Part shown: positions 16,088-24,367 of the stretch, one piece after another
Layout of the letters: each line of letters opens with the position of its first letter
How positions within the stretch are numbered: position 1 is the stretch's first letter
NCBI RefSeq assembly: GCF_005768555.2
Contig: NZ_VCHX02000320.1
Location: forward strand, 70,484 to 134,483
DNA from: Streptomyces sporangiiformans
GTDB taxonomy: Bacteria > Actinomycetota > Actinomycetes > Streptomycetales > Streptomycetaceae
DNA: 64,000 nucleotides
Direction: 5' to 3'
Made by a program: the position numbers and the translations under genes
Notes under the pieces: model-generated
Databases searched by the model: none
What the model saw: only the letters and a program-made list of their open reading frames with translations
What the model was told of the DNA's origin: nothing

Positions 16088-17035
16088 GTGGGTGAGTCCG
16101 TGTGGCTGCTGGACAGGATCCAGAGCGACTGGGAGGTCGACACGCTCTGCACCGCATTGACCGATCAGGGGATTGGGTCGGAGCGCGTCGACTGGGGAGA
16201 AATCCTGCCGCACGGTTCCCCGCCCGGATTCTCCGGCCCTCAAGGCATACGCGATGCGCCAGAACTCGCCGTCGTCACGGCGCGCGTGCTCACCCGGCAC
16301 GTCGAGGGCGACATGGCATTGCTCTACGACTGGCTCAGCATGCTTGAGCGGTGCGGCACCCGGCTGGTCAACGCGGTCGATGCCCTTCGCGTCTGCCAGA
16401 ACAAGATCTGGCAGGCGGCCGCGCTCGCCGAAGCCGGAGTTCCGGTACCGCCGACGCGTGCCGTGCGCAGCGCCGACGACGTCGAGCAATGCCTCGCGGA
16501 CTGGCGCGACGTCATCGTCAAACCCATCACGGGGCACGCCTCGGTGGATGTGATCCGACTCCTGGCCGCGGGCAAGGGAGGACAGCCCGGCAGTCTTCTC
16601 GGGCTCCGCGAGGACATCGTGCTGTGGCACTGGCTGAGGCGCCATGCCGTGCTCTGTGCCCAGAAGTTCGTGGAAAATCCGGGGCGCGATCTGCGCGCGG
16701 TCGTCATCGGTGATCAGGTCGCCTCCTGCCACTACCACATCAGCACCGCGCCGGACGGAAGTGTGCGGAGCCTGCTCCACCCGCTGCGCTGGGCTCCCGC
16801 TCCGCTCACCGGGGATCTCGAAGACCTGCTGGTGCGAAGCGTCCGAGCGCTCGGGCTCGACATGGCGACCATCGATGTCGTCGAAGGCCCCGACGGCCCG
16901 GTCGTCATCGAGGTGAACCCCACCGTCAGCCGCTGGGAACCCGTCGAGGGAACCGAGTTGGACCTCACGCCACGCGGCATCACCGCGGCCCAGGTCGAGT
17001 TGATCGCCCGGCTGCTCCAGCGCTCCCCGGGATGA
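16088..17035 (+). CDS. RimK-like ATP-grasp ligase of the RiPP cluster
   Basis: 315 residues if started at GTG 16088, which follows GGAGG by 5 bases; ATG 16058 would add 10 residues. The architecture is that of RimK/YheC-type ATP-grasp enzymes: N-terminal VWLLDRIQSDWEVDTLC, the hinge DALRVCQNKIWQAAALAEAG, the lysine-bearing DVIVKPITGHASVD, FVENPGRDLRAVVIGD and the metal-binding end VVIEVNPTVSRWEPVEG. RimK relatives ligate amino acids to peptide carboxylates or make macrocycles (microviridin type). It faces away from TfuA and overlaps the convergent radical SAM gene by 56 bp at its 3' end. A second ligase in one cluster suggests two distinct amide-bond steps. Confidence 0.85.
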   Translation: MGESVWLLDRIQSDWEVDTLCTALTDQGIGSERVDWGEILPHGSPPGFSGPQGIRDAPELAVVTARVLTRHVEGDMALLYDWLSMLERCGTRLVNAVDALRVCQNKIWQAAALAEAGVPVPPTRAVRSADDVEQCLADWRDVIVKPITGHASVDVIRLLAAGKGGQPGSLLGLREDIVLWHWLRRHAVLCAQKFVENPGRDLRAVVIGDQVASCHYHISTAPDGSVRSLLHPLRWAPAPLTGDLEDLLVRSVRALGLDMATIDVVEGPDGPVVIEVNPTVSRWEPVEGTELDLTPRGITAAQVELIARLLQRSPG

Positions 17036-18377
17036 ACTGGCCGGGCGGCCGCTCCCAGGGGCGGCCGCCCAAGACGTCCGACACCGGTTCGAGTTGGGAC
17101 CACCAGATGGCTCGTGGATCGAACCGGGCGAGAAACGGCCGTCCCACCCACGACGGTTGGCGCGCCTGCAGGTATCGGAGCACGAAGACCTTGTCCTCGC
17201 CGATCGTCAACGTACCGTCCACGCAGACCTTGCCCTCGTCGGCGGACATCACCGGCCCTCGGGCCGTGCGGCCGAGCCCCGACACCTGTGCGTAGGCATC
17301 CCGGAAAATCTCCCAGGCGCGTACGAGGGGAACGGCGAAGTAGTCCTGCGGGCCCGTGTCCCGCTCGACGAACATGTAGTACGGCACCATGCCGAGCCGC
17401 ACCGACGACGACCACAACTGGGTCCACAGCCCGGCCTCGTCGTTGACACCGCGGATGACCGGAGCCTGCACCCGGATGGTCGCGCCCGTCTCGCGCACAC
17501 GCCGCACTGCTTCGACGGCCATGTCGGTCGACAGTTCCCGTGGGTGGGAGTAGTGAGCCACGATCACCAGATGCCGTCCGGCCCGGACGACGCGACGGAA
17601 GAGTGCGAGCAGTTCTTCGGCGTCCGGGTCGGTCAGGAAGCGATGCGGCCAGTAGCTGAGTGACTTGGTGCCGATCCGGATCGTCGACACATGCTCGAGC
17701 GCACCGTCGAGGAGCGGCTCGACGTACTGGGCGAGCACGCCCGCCGACATGATCAGGGGGTCGCCGCCGGTCACCAGCACATCGGTGACCTCGGGATGGT
17801 CCCGCAGATACCGAACCAGTGGCTCCGCTTCACCGGCGAACTTCAGATCCGCGTCGCCCACGAACTGCGCCCACCGGAAGCAGTAAGTGCAGTAGGCGTG
17901 GCAGGTCTGGCCACGGCGCGGGAAGAACAGGACCGTCTCGCGATACTTGTGCTGGACTCCCGGGGTTCTCTGCCCCCCGGCCATCGGCACGTTCCGCTCA
18001 CGCTGGCCCGCGGGATGGGGGTTGAGCCGTCGCCGTATCCCCTGGACCACTTCATTGATTCGCCGGCGCGGGGCAGCTGAGGCGACGAGCTCCGCCACAC
18101 GGAGCCGGTCCTCGCGGGGCAGCATGTCGGGCTGCGGAAAGGTCAGTCGGAACATCGGGTCGTCCGGAACGGCCGACCAGTCGATGAGATGGTCGACCAC
18201 GTACGAGTTCGTGCGGAACGGCAGTACTTCGGCGACCGCCCGCGCCTCGCGCCGATAGCGCTCGCTCAGCGACGACCGGCGTAACAACGTGTCCAGTTCC
18301 CTGCTTCCGTACGGCCGGAAGACGTCGGCCGGCGCTTCCCGGACAGGCAAGCTGAGCCCCCTCGTCGCATGCCACAC
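16980..18377 (-). CDS. Lysine-2,3-aminomutase-like (KamA) radical SAM enzyme
   Basis: 465 residues with the radical SAM motif C159-HAY-C163-TY-C166-FRW, VTGGDPLIMS (GGDP for the usual GGEP, as in KamA), HYSHPREL, and a C-terminal block (RGPVMSADEGKV, then FVLRYLQARQPSWVGRPF) typical of KamA-family enzymes. KamA uses SAM and PLP to move an alpha-amino group to the beta carbon, giving beta-amino acids such as beta-lysine. Start is a GTG at 18377 with a G-rich site right against it, so the true start may be a little downstream. It overlaps the ATP-grasp 3' end. Given two ATP-grasp ligases nearby, it may supply a beta-amino acid; whether it belongs to the pathway is inferred from position. Confidence 0.85.
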   Translation of the reverse strand: MWHATRGLSLPVREAPADVFRPYGSRELDTLLRRSSLSERYRREARAVAEVLPFRTNSYVVDHLIDWSAVPDDPMFRLTFPQPDMLPREDRLRVAELVASAAPRRRINEVVQGIRRRLNPHPAGQRERNVPMAGGQRTPGVQHKYRETVLFFPRRGQTCHAYCTYCFRWAQFVGDADLKFAGEAEPLVRYLRDHPEVTDVLVTGGDPLIMSAGVLAQYVEPLLDGALEHVSTIRIGTKSLSYWPHRFLTDPDAEELLALFRRVVRAGRHLVIVAHYSHPRELSTDMAVEAVRRVRETGATIRVQAPVIRGVNDEAGLWTQLWSSSVRLGMVPYYMFVERDTGPQDYFAVPLVRAWEIFRDAYAQVSGLGRTARGPVMSADEGKVCVDGTLTIGEDKVFVLRYLQARQPSWVGRPFLARFDPRAIWWSQLEPVSDVLGGRPWERPPGQFIPGSAGAAGRSTRPGPR

Positions 18378-18472
18378 CCCCTACTGTCAGTTCTGCTCCA
18401 CTCACTTCTAGCAAACACCACACGCCACAGCCAGTACGCCTCCGAGGGAAGCGGAACGCAGGATTGTTCCTC

Positions 18473-19744
18473 TCAGCGGTCTCTTCCCGCGGTGAGGCTG
18501 GTGGGGCGGGTGCGGAGGATGACCTCGACCGATGAGAGCGCGAACCGGACCGCGCCGGAGACCACCGCCTCGTCCCCGAGGGCGGACAGCTGCCATCGCG
18601 GCGGGTCGACGAGGAGGCCCTCGGCGTGCCGTTGGGCGGCGTCGAGGAGATGGGTCGCGGCCGGCTGGAGATCAGGGGAAGGGAAGAGACTGGTGCCGAG
18701 GACGACCAGCGCCGGGTCGAGGGCCAGCAGGACCGGGGTGATTCCTTCGGCGAGCCGCTGCCCGTACGCCTCGACTGCTTGCGCCGCGTCCTGATCGCCG
18801 GCCGCCGCCTGCCGGACGACTTCGGAGGCGGGCGGTACCAGACCGGGGCGCGGCGGCTTGTGGCCGGGGAAGCGGATGAAGCCGATCTCTCCCGCCGCGC
18901 CGCGGTGCCCCCGCAGCAGCCGCCCCCCGGTGATGACCCCGGCGCCCAGACGTTCGCCCAGCAGCACGAAGACCATCTCGTCCGCGTCCTTGCCCACGCC
19001 GAGCCACTGCTCGCCCAGGGCAGCGAGGTTGGCGTCGTTCTCCACGGCCACCGGGCAGCCGAGTTCGTCGCGCAGCACACCGACGATGTCCACCTGGGCC
19101 CAGTCCTTGAGGTTGTCGGCCTGCCGGATACGGGTGTTGTCCCGGTCCACCAGACCGGGTGTGCCCACTGTGGCGGCCCACACCCGCCGGCTGTGGACAC
19201 CGGCGCCGTCAACGGCGGCGCGCGCCACGGCGGTTACGGCTCCGGCACGGGCCCGCCCGGTGAGGTCGGCGCGCACCGTCCTGCGTTCCACCGCGACGGT
19301 CCGGCCGTCGAGATCGGCCAGGCAGGCGGTCACCGAGCGGGGCCGTACGTCGATGCCGATGACGAAACCGGCGTGCGGACGGAAGCGGAAGCGGCGGGCG
19401 GGCCGGCCGGGGGAGCGCTGGCCGCGAGCGGAGGGGGAGGGGGCGACCTCGATGAGGCCGCAGTCGGCGAGTTCCTCGACGATCGCCTCCACCGTGGGGC
19501 GGGAGAGCCGGGTGGCCTTGACCAGCTCGGACAGCCTCAGGTGACGGTCGGCCGAGCGGACGGCGGCGAGGATGGCGGCAGCGTTCGCGGTGCGCAGGTC
19601 GGCGACACCGACCACCGGCAGACCCTGGCTCGGAGGGATGGTCTCCGTGACCCCGCTGAGGGGCCAGAGCGTCTCCGGTGCGGCGGCCGCGGCCGGCTCC
19701 GGGAGCTGGTCTCCGGGGGTCCCGGGGGCCCTGGACGTGGTCAA
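18473..19744 (-). CDS. ROK-family transcriptional regulator
   Basis: 423 residues from TTG 19744, chosen for AGGAGG 6 bases upstream; the longer frame to 19816 has no such site. Residues about 45-120 hold a winged helix (LSELVKATRLSRPTVEAIVE), the rest a ROK sugar-sensing domain (VIGIDVRPRSVTACLADLDG, VENDANLAALGEQWLG, GERLGAGVITGGRLLRG). The Cys-rich zinc motif (CxCGxxGC) of typical ROK kinases and repressors is missing after GEIGFIRFPGH. It diverges from the sugar importer at 20083 and most likely represses it. Confidence 0.9.
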   Translation of the reverse strand: MTTSRAPGTPGDQLPEPAAAAAPETLWPLSGVTETIPPSQGLPVVGVADLRTANAAAILAAVRSADRHLRLSELVKATRLSRPTVEAIVEELADCGLIEVAPSPSARGQRSPGRPARRFRFRPHAGFVIGIDVRPRSVTACLADLDGRTVAVERRTVRADLTGRARAGAVTAVARAAVDGAGVHSRRVWAATVGTPGLVDRDNTRIRQADNLKDWAQVDIVGVLRDELGCPVAVENDANLAALGEQWLGVGKDADEMVFVLLGERLGAGVITGGRLLRGHRGAAGEIGFIRFPGHKPPRPGLVPPASEVVRQAAAGDQDAAQAVEAYGQRLAEGITPVLLALDPALVVLGTSLFPSPDLQPAATHLLDAAQRHAEGLLVDPPRWQLSALGDEAVVSGAVRFALSSVEVILRTRPTSLTAGRDR

Positions 19745-20082
19745 GATCAACCTCCTGTGGGGCGTCTCGAGCGTCGCACACGGCCGCGGGCAACAACTCG
19801 GGACCATAACAATCAAGCCATCGACTCTTGACGCTGCCCATGCCCATCATGATTATGAAACGCAACTGCTTTATTAAATCACTCCGCGGCGACCGGCTCC
19901 ACCCCCACGTGTCGCCACTGCCGAGCTGCTCGCCGACGCGCTCCCCACCACGTGGCCGCCGCTCGCCGCCGCGGCCTCATGCACCACGTCTCCGCACCGC
20001 CCCGTACTCCGGTAACCCGCGTACACCCACGTGCGACACCCTCCGGCATTCCCTCTCCCTCCCCGCCGCCCCAGGAGACCCC
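19745..20082. promoter_or_regulatory. Divergent control region ROK / sugar importer
   Basis: 338 bp without a gene. The middle is AT-rich and carries the palindromic TCATGATTATGA (19847-19858) and TTTATTAAATCA (19870-19881), plausible ROK operator and promoter elements. The rest to 20070 is GC-rich leader. A ribosome binding site AGGAG sits at 20073-20077. Confidence 0.45.
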
Positions 20083-21441
20083 ATGAGCCCGACCCCGTCC
20101 TCGGCCCTTCCGTCCGCCCTGTCCAGACGCACCTTTCTCGCCGTCACCGGCGCGGCCGGCGCCTCCGTACTCACGGCGTGCACCAGCCTGACTCCCGGGG
20201 CCTCGCCGGCCGAGAAGAGCAGCAGCGGCGGCCCGGTCTCCACGGCGGTGCCGACCGACAAGAAGATCACCCTGATGCTCGCCGACGCGGACGACACCAC
20301 GATGACCCCCGGGCTCGTCGCGGCCTTCCGCGAGAAGTACCCCAACATCACCGTCAAACGGCAGTACACGGGCTGGGACGACTACCTCAAGAGCATCAAC
20401 ACCACCATGTCGGCCGACAGCGCCCCCGACATCGCCCAGTTCGTCTCCGGTATGCAGAACCTGATCCGCGGCCGTCTGCTGCTCGACGTCGGCAGCTACG
20501 GCAAGGCGTACGGCTGGGCGGACAAGTTCCCCGGCCTGGACCAGATCACCCTCACCGCGGACGGCAAGACGGTCGGCGAGGGGGCCCTGTACGGCGTGCC
20601 CGGCGGGCTGTCCTTCGAGGCCGTCTACTACAACAAGTCCAAGGCGAAGAAGCTCGGTCTGACCGTCCCGCCGACCACCGTGGAGGAGCTCGAGGCCCTG
20701 TTCGCCAAGGCCAAGGCGGCCGGTGAGACGGCTCTCGTCGAAGGCAATCTGGACGGCGGCCTGAACCATGTCTTCAACGTCCTGCTCTCCGTCTACATGA
20801 AGCCCGAGGACCGCGAGGCTTGGGCCTTCGGTCACAAGGGCGCCACGCTCACGGGCCCCGAGGCCGTGACCGCGGCCACCACCCTCAAGCGCTGGGTCGA
20901 CAAGGGCTATGTCTCCCCGAAGGTCAACGGCATCTCCGACAACGACGCCACCGCCGCGTTCGCCAAGGGCGAGGGCGTCTTCCGGATCAGCGGCAACTGG
21001 GCCGCGGCGGCGGTCGCCAAGGGGCTGGGGGACCGGGCGGGCCTCTTCAACGTTCCCCCCGCCGCCGCGGACGGGAAGCTGCGCACCACCGGCGCCGGGG
21101 TGTACTACTGCGTGTCCAGCAAGTGCAAGAACCCGGCCGCCGCGGCCGCGTTCCTCGACTTCGTCGCGAGCGAGCAGGCCGCCGGCATCACCGCCGAGGC
21201 GGGCTTCATGGCCCCCGACGCGAGCGCGATGCCCCAGCAGAGCGGGCTGCTGGGCGATGTGAGCACGAGCTGGCAGGGAATCGTCAAGGACACCGGCCTG
21301 CAGCCGTTCATCCAGAACGCCTCCACCCCGACGATGCCGGACACCCTCACCACCCAGCTGCAGCTGCTGGCCGGGGGCAAGGTCACCGTGGAGAAGTTCC
21401 TGGCGGGCTTCCAGGCCGACTACGACAACTACCACAAGTGA
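20083..21441 (+). CDS. Lipoprotein sugar-binding protein of second ABC importer
   Basis: 452 residues from ATG 20083. Tat-type signal (SRRTFLAVTGAAGAS) with lipobox VLTAC, then a Ser/Gly-rich linker and a type 1 extracellular solute-binding domain (ITLMLADADDTTMTPGLVAA, DIAQFVSGMQNL, GEGVFRISGNWAAAA). Membrane-anchored by lipid on the outside of the cell. First gene of a five-gene operon with two permeases and two oxidoreductases, which suggests an unusual monosaccharide, sugar acid or cyclitol as substrate (inference). Confidence 0.92.
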   Translation: MSPTPSSALPSALSRRTFLAVTGAAGASVLTACTSLTPGASPAEKSSSGGPVSTAVPTDKKITLMLADADDTTMTPGLVAAFREKYPNITVKRQYTGWDDYLKSINTTMSADSAPDIAQFVSGMQNLIRGRLLLDVGSYGKAYGWADKFPGLDQITLTADGKTVGEGALYGVPGGLSFEAVYYNKSKAKKLGLTVPPTTVEELEALFAKAKAAGETALVEGNLDGGLNHVFNVLLSVYMKPEDREAWAFGHKGATLTGPEAVTAATTLKRWVDKGYVSPKVNGISDNDATAAFAKGEGVFRISGNWAAAAVAKGLGDRAGLFNVPPAAADGKLRTTGAGVYYCVSSKCKNPAAAAAFLDFVASEQAAGITAEAGFMAPDASAMPQQSGLLGDVSTSWQGIVKDTGLQPFIQNASTPTMPDTLTTQLQLLAGGKVTVEKFLAGFQADYDNYHK

Positions 21442-22502
21442 CCGCCACCGACCGGCTTCCCGGCCCTGGTCAGGGCTCCGGCTCCGAGTCCGCCGGGGCC
21501 GCCACCGACGCCGGGGCCGCGACGGACGCCGGGGCCGGCCCCGGTCTTGGCCTCGGAGCCGACTCGCGCCCCGGCCGTCGCACGGCGACCCGCGCGCCGG
21601 CGCCCGTGGGTAGCGTACGGGCAGCGCGGGCGAGCAGACGGCGACGGCGGGCCATGGCGCTGCTGTACGTCCTGCCGGCCCTGCTGCCGTACACACTGTT
21701 CGCCGTACTTCCGGCGCTGCACACCGCGTATCTGTCGCTCTTCGACTGGGACGGCGTGACCCTGCCGTCCTTCGTCGGACTGGACAACTACCGCCGCATC
21801 GGCGCCGATCCGCAACTGCGCGCGGCGGCCTGGCACGCGGGTGCGCTCATCGTCTTCTTCTCCCTCCTGCCCATCTGCGTCGGCCTGGTCGCGGCGGCGA
21901 TCGTCTCCCGCCGCTCCGGGCGCCGGGGCACGGTGCTGGTCCGTACGGTGCTGTTCCTCCCGCAGGTCATTCCCCTGGTCGCGGTCGCCATCATCTGGCG
22001 CTGGGTGTACGCCGACGACGGCACCCTCAACCAGGGGCTGCGGGCGGTGGGCCTCGGCCGGCTGGCGGACTCCTGGCTGGGCAGCTTCACCTGGGCCCTG
22101 CCCGCCGTGGGGCTGATCGGCAGCTGGGTCGTGTCGGGCCTGTGCATGGTGCTCTTCCTGTCCGGAACGCAGCGCATCGACCAGGAGATCTACGAGGCCG
22201 CCCGGATGGACGGCGCGGGCCCGGTGCGCGAGTTCCGGTCCATCACCGTGCCGCTGCTGCGGCCGGAGATCGCCGTGGCCCTGTCGATCACGGTGATCGC
22301 CGCGCTGTCCAGTTTCGACCTGATCTACATGACCACGGGTGGCGGCCCCGGCACGAGCACCGTCGTTCCCGGGATCCTCGTCTACCGCCTGGCCTTCGGG
22401 GGCGGCGCGGTCGGGCTGGCGAGCGCCCTGGCGGTCGTGCTGACCGCGGTCATCGCCGTGGTCGTCCTCGTCATCAACCGCCTGGCGAGGGAGAAGTCAT
22501 GA
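21438..22502 (+). CDS. Sugar ABC transporter permease (MalF type) with long N-terminal tail
   Basis: 354 residues. The GTG at 21438 overlaps the binding-protein stop as GTGA, which sets the start. The first about 70 residues are a low-complexity Gly/Ala/Asp tail (GAATDAGAATDAGAGPG) and a basic stretch RASRRRRR before the first membrane segment; such a tail is uncommon for this family. About six membrane segments follow, with EAA loop EIYEAARMDGAGPVREF. An ATG at 21654 would remove the tail but lacks a ribosome binding site. Confidence 0.88.
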   Translation: MTATDRLPGPGQGSGSESAGAATDAGAATDAGAGPGLGLGADSRPGRRTATRAPAPVGSVRAARASRRRRRAMALLYVLPALLPYTLFAVLPALHTAYLSLFDWDGVTLPSFVGLDNYRRIGADPQLRAAAWHAGALIVFFSLLPICVGLVAAAIVSRRSGRRGTVLVRTVLFLPQVIPLVAVAIIWRWVYADDGTLNQGLRAVGLGRLADSWLGSFTWALPAVGLIGSWVVSGLCMVLFLSGTQRIDQEIYEAARMDGAGPVREFRSITVPLLRPEIAVALSITVIAALSSFDLIYMTTGGGPGTSTVVPGILVYRLAFGGGAVGLASALAVVLTAVIAVVVLVINRLAREKS

Positions 22503-23326
22503 CGGCCCGTCCACTCTCGTCACGGATCGCGGCGCCCGCCGTCATCGTCCTGTTCCTGGCGATCGTCCTCGTCCCGTTCCTCTCCCTGCTCCTGGCGGCG
22601 CTCCAGCCCGCCGGCACTCCGCTGACCGGCCTCGCCCTGCCCCGCGGCATCCACCTGGAGAACTTCGCCCACGCCTGGTCCGCGGCCGGCTTCGGCGTAC
22701 TGCTGCGCTCCAGCGCGGTGATCGCGGTGAGCGTCGTGCCCGCCGCCGTGCTGTGCGCGACGCTGGCCGGTTACGCCCTGGCGACCATGGACGTCCCCGG
22801 CCGGGGCAAGGTCTACGGCTATCTGCTCCTCGGACTGTCCATCCCCACCGAGGGCACCGTCATCGCGCTCTACTACGACATGCGGGCGGTGGGGCTGACG
22901 AACACGGTGCCGGGCCTGGCCCTCGCCGAGATCGGCGCGTTCATGCCGTTCGGCGTCTTCTGGATGAGGGCACACTTCGCGGCGATGCCACGCAGCCTCA
23001 TCGAGGCCGCACGACTGGACGGGGCTTCTTCGTGGACGACCCTCTGGCGCGTTCTGATGCCGAGCTCCCGCCCGGCGGTCGTCACGCTCGGCGTCCTGTA
23101 CTTCGTCTGGAGCTGGAACCAGTTCCTGCTCCCGCTCATCCTGATCCAGGACCCCGACCGGCGTACCGCACCCGCCGGACTCGGCTTCTTCACGGGGCAG
23201 TACGGCGTCGACGTGCCGCTGCTCGCCGCCGCGACGCTTATCGTGATCGCCCCGGTCGTCCTCGTTTATCTGTTCTTCCAGCGGCACTTCATCAACGGCG
23301 TGCTCAGCGGCGCCCTCAAGGGCTAG
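22499..23326 (+). CDS. Sugar ABC transporter permease (MalG type)
   Basis: 275 residues, ATG overlapping the previous stop as ATGA. Six membrane segments, EAA loop SLIEAARLDGASSWTTLW, and the standard ending FFQRHFINGVLSGALKG. It completes the channel with the preceding permease; the ATPase is not encoded here. Confidence 0.92.
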   Translation: MTARPLSSRIAAPAVIVLFLAIVLVPFLSLLLAALQPAGTPLTGLALPRGIHLENFAHAWSAAGFGVLLRSSAVIAVSVVPAAVLCATLAGYALATMDVPGRGKVYGYLLLGLSIPTEGTVIALYYDMRAVGLTNTVPGLALAEIGAFMPFGVFWMRAHFAAMPRSLIEAARLDGASSWTTLWRVLMPSSRPAVVTLGVLYFVWSWNQFLLPLILIQDPDRRTAPAGLGFFTGQYGVDVPLLAAATLIVIAPVVLVYLFFQRHFINGVLSGALKG

Positions 23327-23332
23327 GAGACC

Positions 23333-24367
23333 GTGCGTCCCATGGCAGAACTCGACATAGCGGTGATCGGCGCGGGCGGCATAGCGCGCGTCCATCTGCC
23401 GGCGTGGACCGCGCTCGGTGCGCGGGTACGCCTCTACGCGCCCGACGAGCGCGCACCCGAACTGGCCGGCGCCCATGGCGCGACGCTGCACAGCTCGCTG
23501 CACGAGGCCATCAGCGGGGCCACCGTCGTGGATGTGTGCACCCCCACCGACACGCACCGCGGGATCACGCTGGCGGCCGTCGCCGCCGGGGCCCACGTCC
23601 TGTGCGAGAAACCGCTGGCTCTGCGGACCGCCGACGCCCAGGAGATGGCCGATGCCGCGGACGCCGCCGGAGTGCGGCTCTATCCCGGCCACGTCGTGCG
23701 CTGGTTCCCCGCCTACGACCGGCTGCGTGCGGTCGTCGCCGGGGGCGGGCTGGGCAGGATCGCGGTCGCCCGGTTCACCCGCACCGGCTGCTACCCCGCC
23801 TGGAGCCCGTGGTTCGCCGATCCGGCGCGCTCCGGCGGGATCCTGACGGACCAGATGATCCACGACATGGACATCGCCCGCTGGCTGTTCGGCGAGGTCG
23901 TACGCGTCCACGCGCACCAGCGCGGCCATCTCGCCGCCCCGGTGCCACCGGCCCCGGTCGCGACCGGGACCGCCGTGCTCACCCACGCAAGCGGCGTCAT
24001 CACTCAGGTCGTGGGTGTCTGGGGACCTCCGGCGACCCCGTTCCGTACGACCTTCCATGTCTCCGGCACCGACGGGACCGTACGGCACGACTCGCTGGCC
24101 TCGCCCGCGCTGCGCGTCACGGGCACCGCGGGGGACCCCGAGGGCATCCCGTCCGGGGACTTCGGCCAGTCGCCCTACCTGGCCCAGATACGGGAGTTCG
24201 CGGACGCGTTCGCGGGCGGCGTGCAGGAACCCCGGGTGACCGCCGCAGACGGGGTGGCGGCCGTCCGGATCGCCGAAGCCGCCGTGGAGTCCGCCCGCAC
24301 GGGCCGGGCCGTCGAACTGTCCACCTCGGTCGAACAGTCCACCTCGATGGAGGGAATCGTCACGTGA
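23333..24367 (+). CDS. Gfo/Idh/MocA-family oxidoreductase
   Basis: 344 residues from GTG 23333 (AGGAG 3-4 bases before); ATG 23342 is an alternative. N-terminal Rossmann fold (AVIGAGGIARVHLPAW), the family motif CEKPLALRTADAQ, and a C-terminal alpha/beta domain with ILTDQMIHDMDIARWLFG, where the His-Asp pair probably serves catalysis. NAD(P)-dependent oxidation or reduction of a sugar or inositol. Second of two such enzymes in tandem, with 6 bp to the permease and a GTGA overlap to the next, so the pair likely acts in series on the imported sugar. Confidence 0.9.
   Translation: MRPMAELDIAVIGAGGIARVHLPAWTALGARVRLYAPDERAPELAGAHGATLHSSLHEAISGATVVDVCTPTDTHRGITLAAVAAGAHVLCEKPLALRTADAQEMADAADAAGVRLYPGHVVRWFPAYDRLRAVVAGGGLGRIAVARFTRTGCYPAWSPWFADPARSGGILTDQMIHDMDIARWLFGEVVRVHAHQRGHLAAPVPPAPVATGTAVLTHASGVITQVVGVWGPPATPFRTTFHVSGTDGTVRHDSLASPALRVTGTAGDPEGIPSGDFGQSPYLAQIREFADAFAGGVQEPRVTAADGVAAVRIAEAAVESARTGRAVELSTSVEQSTSMEGIVT

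Noticed and set aside
11201..18377. Reading the YcaO cluster as azole/thiopeptide biosynthesis
   Set aside because: There is no dehydrogenase, no Cys in the repeat peptide and no lantibiotic-type dehydratase; TfuA argues for thioamide chemistry instead.
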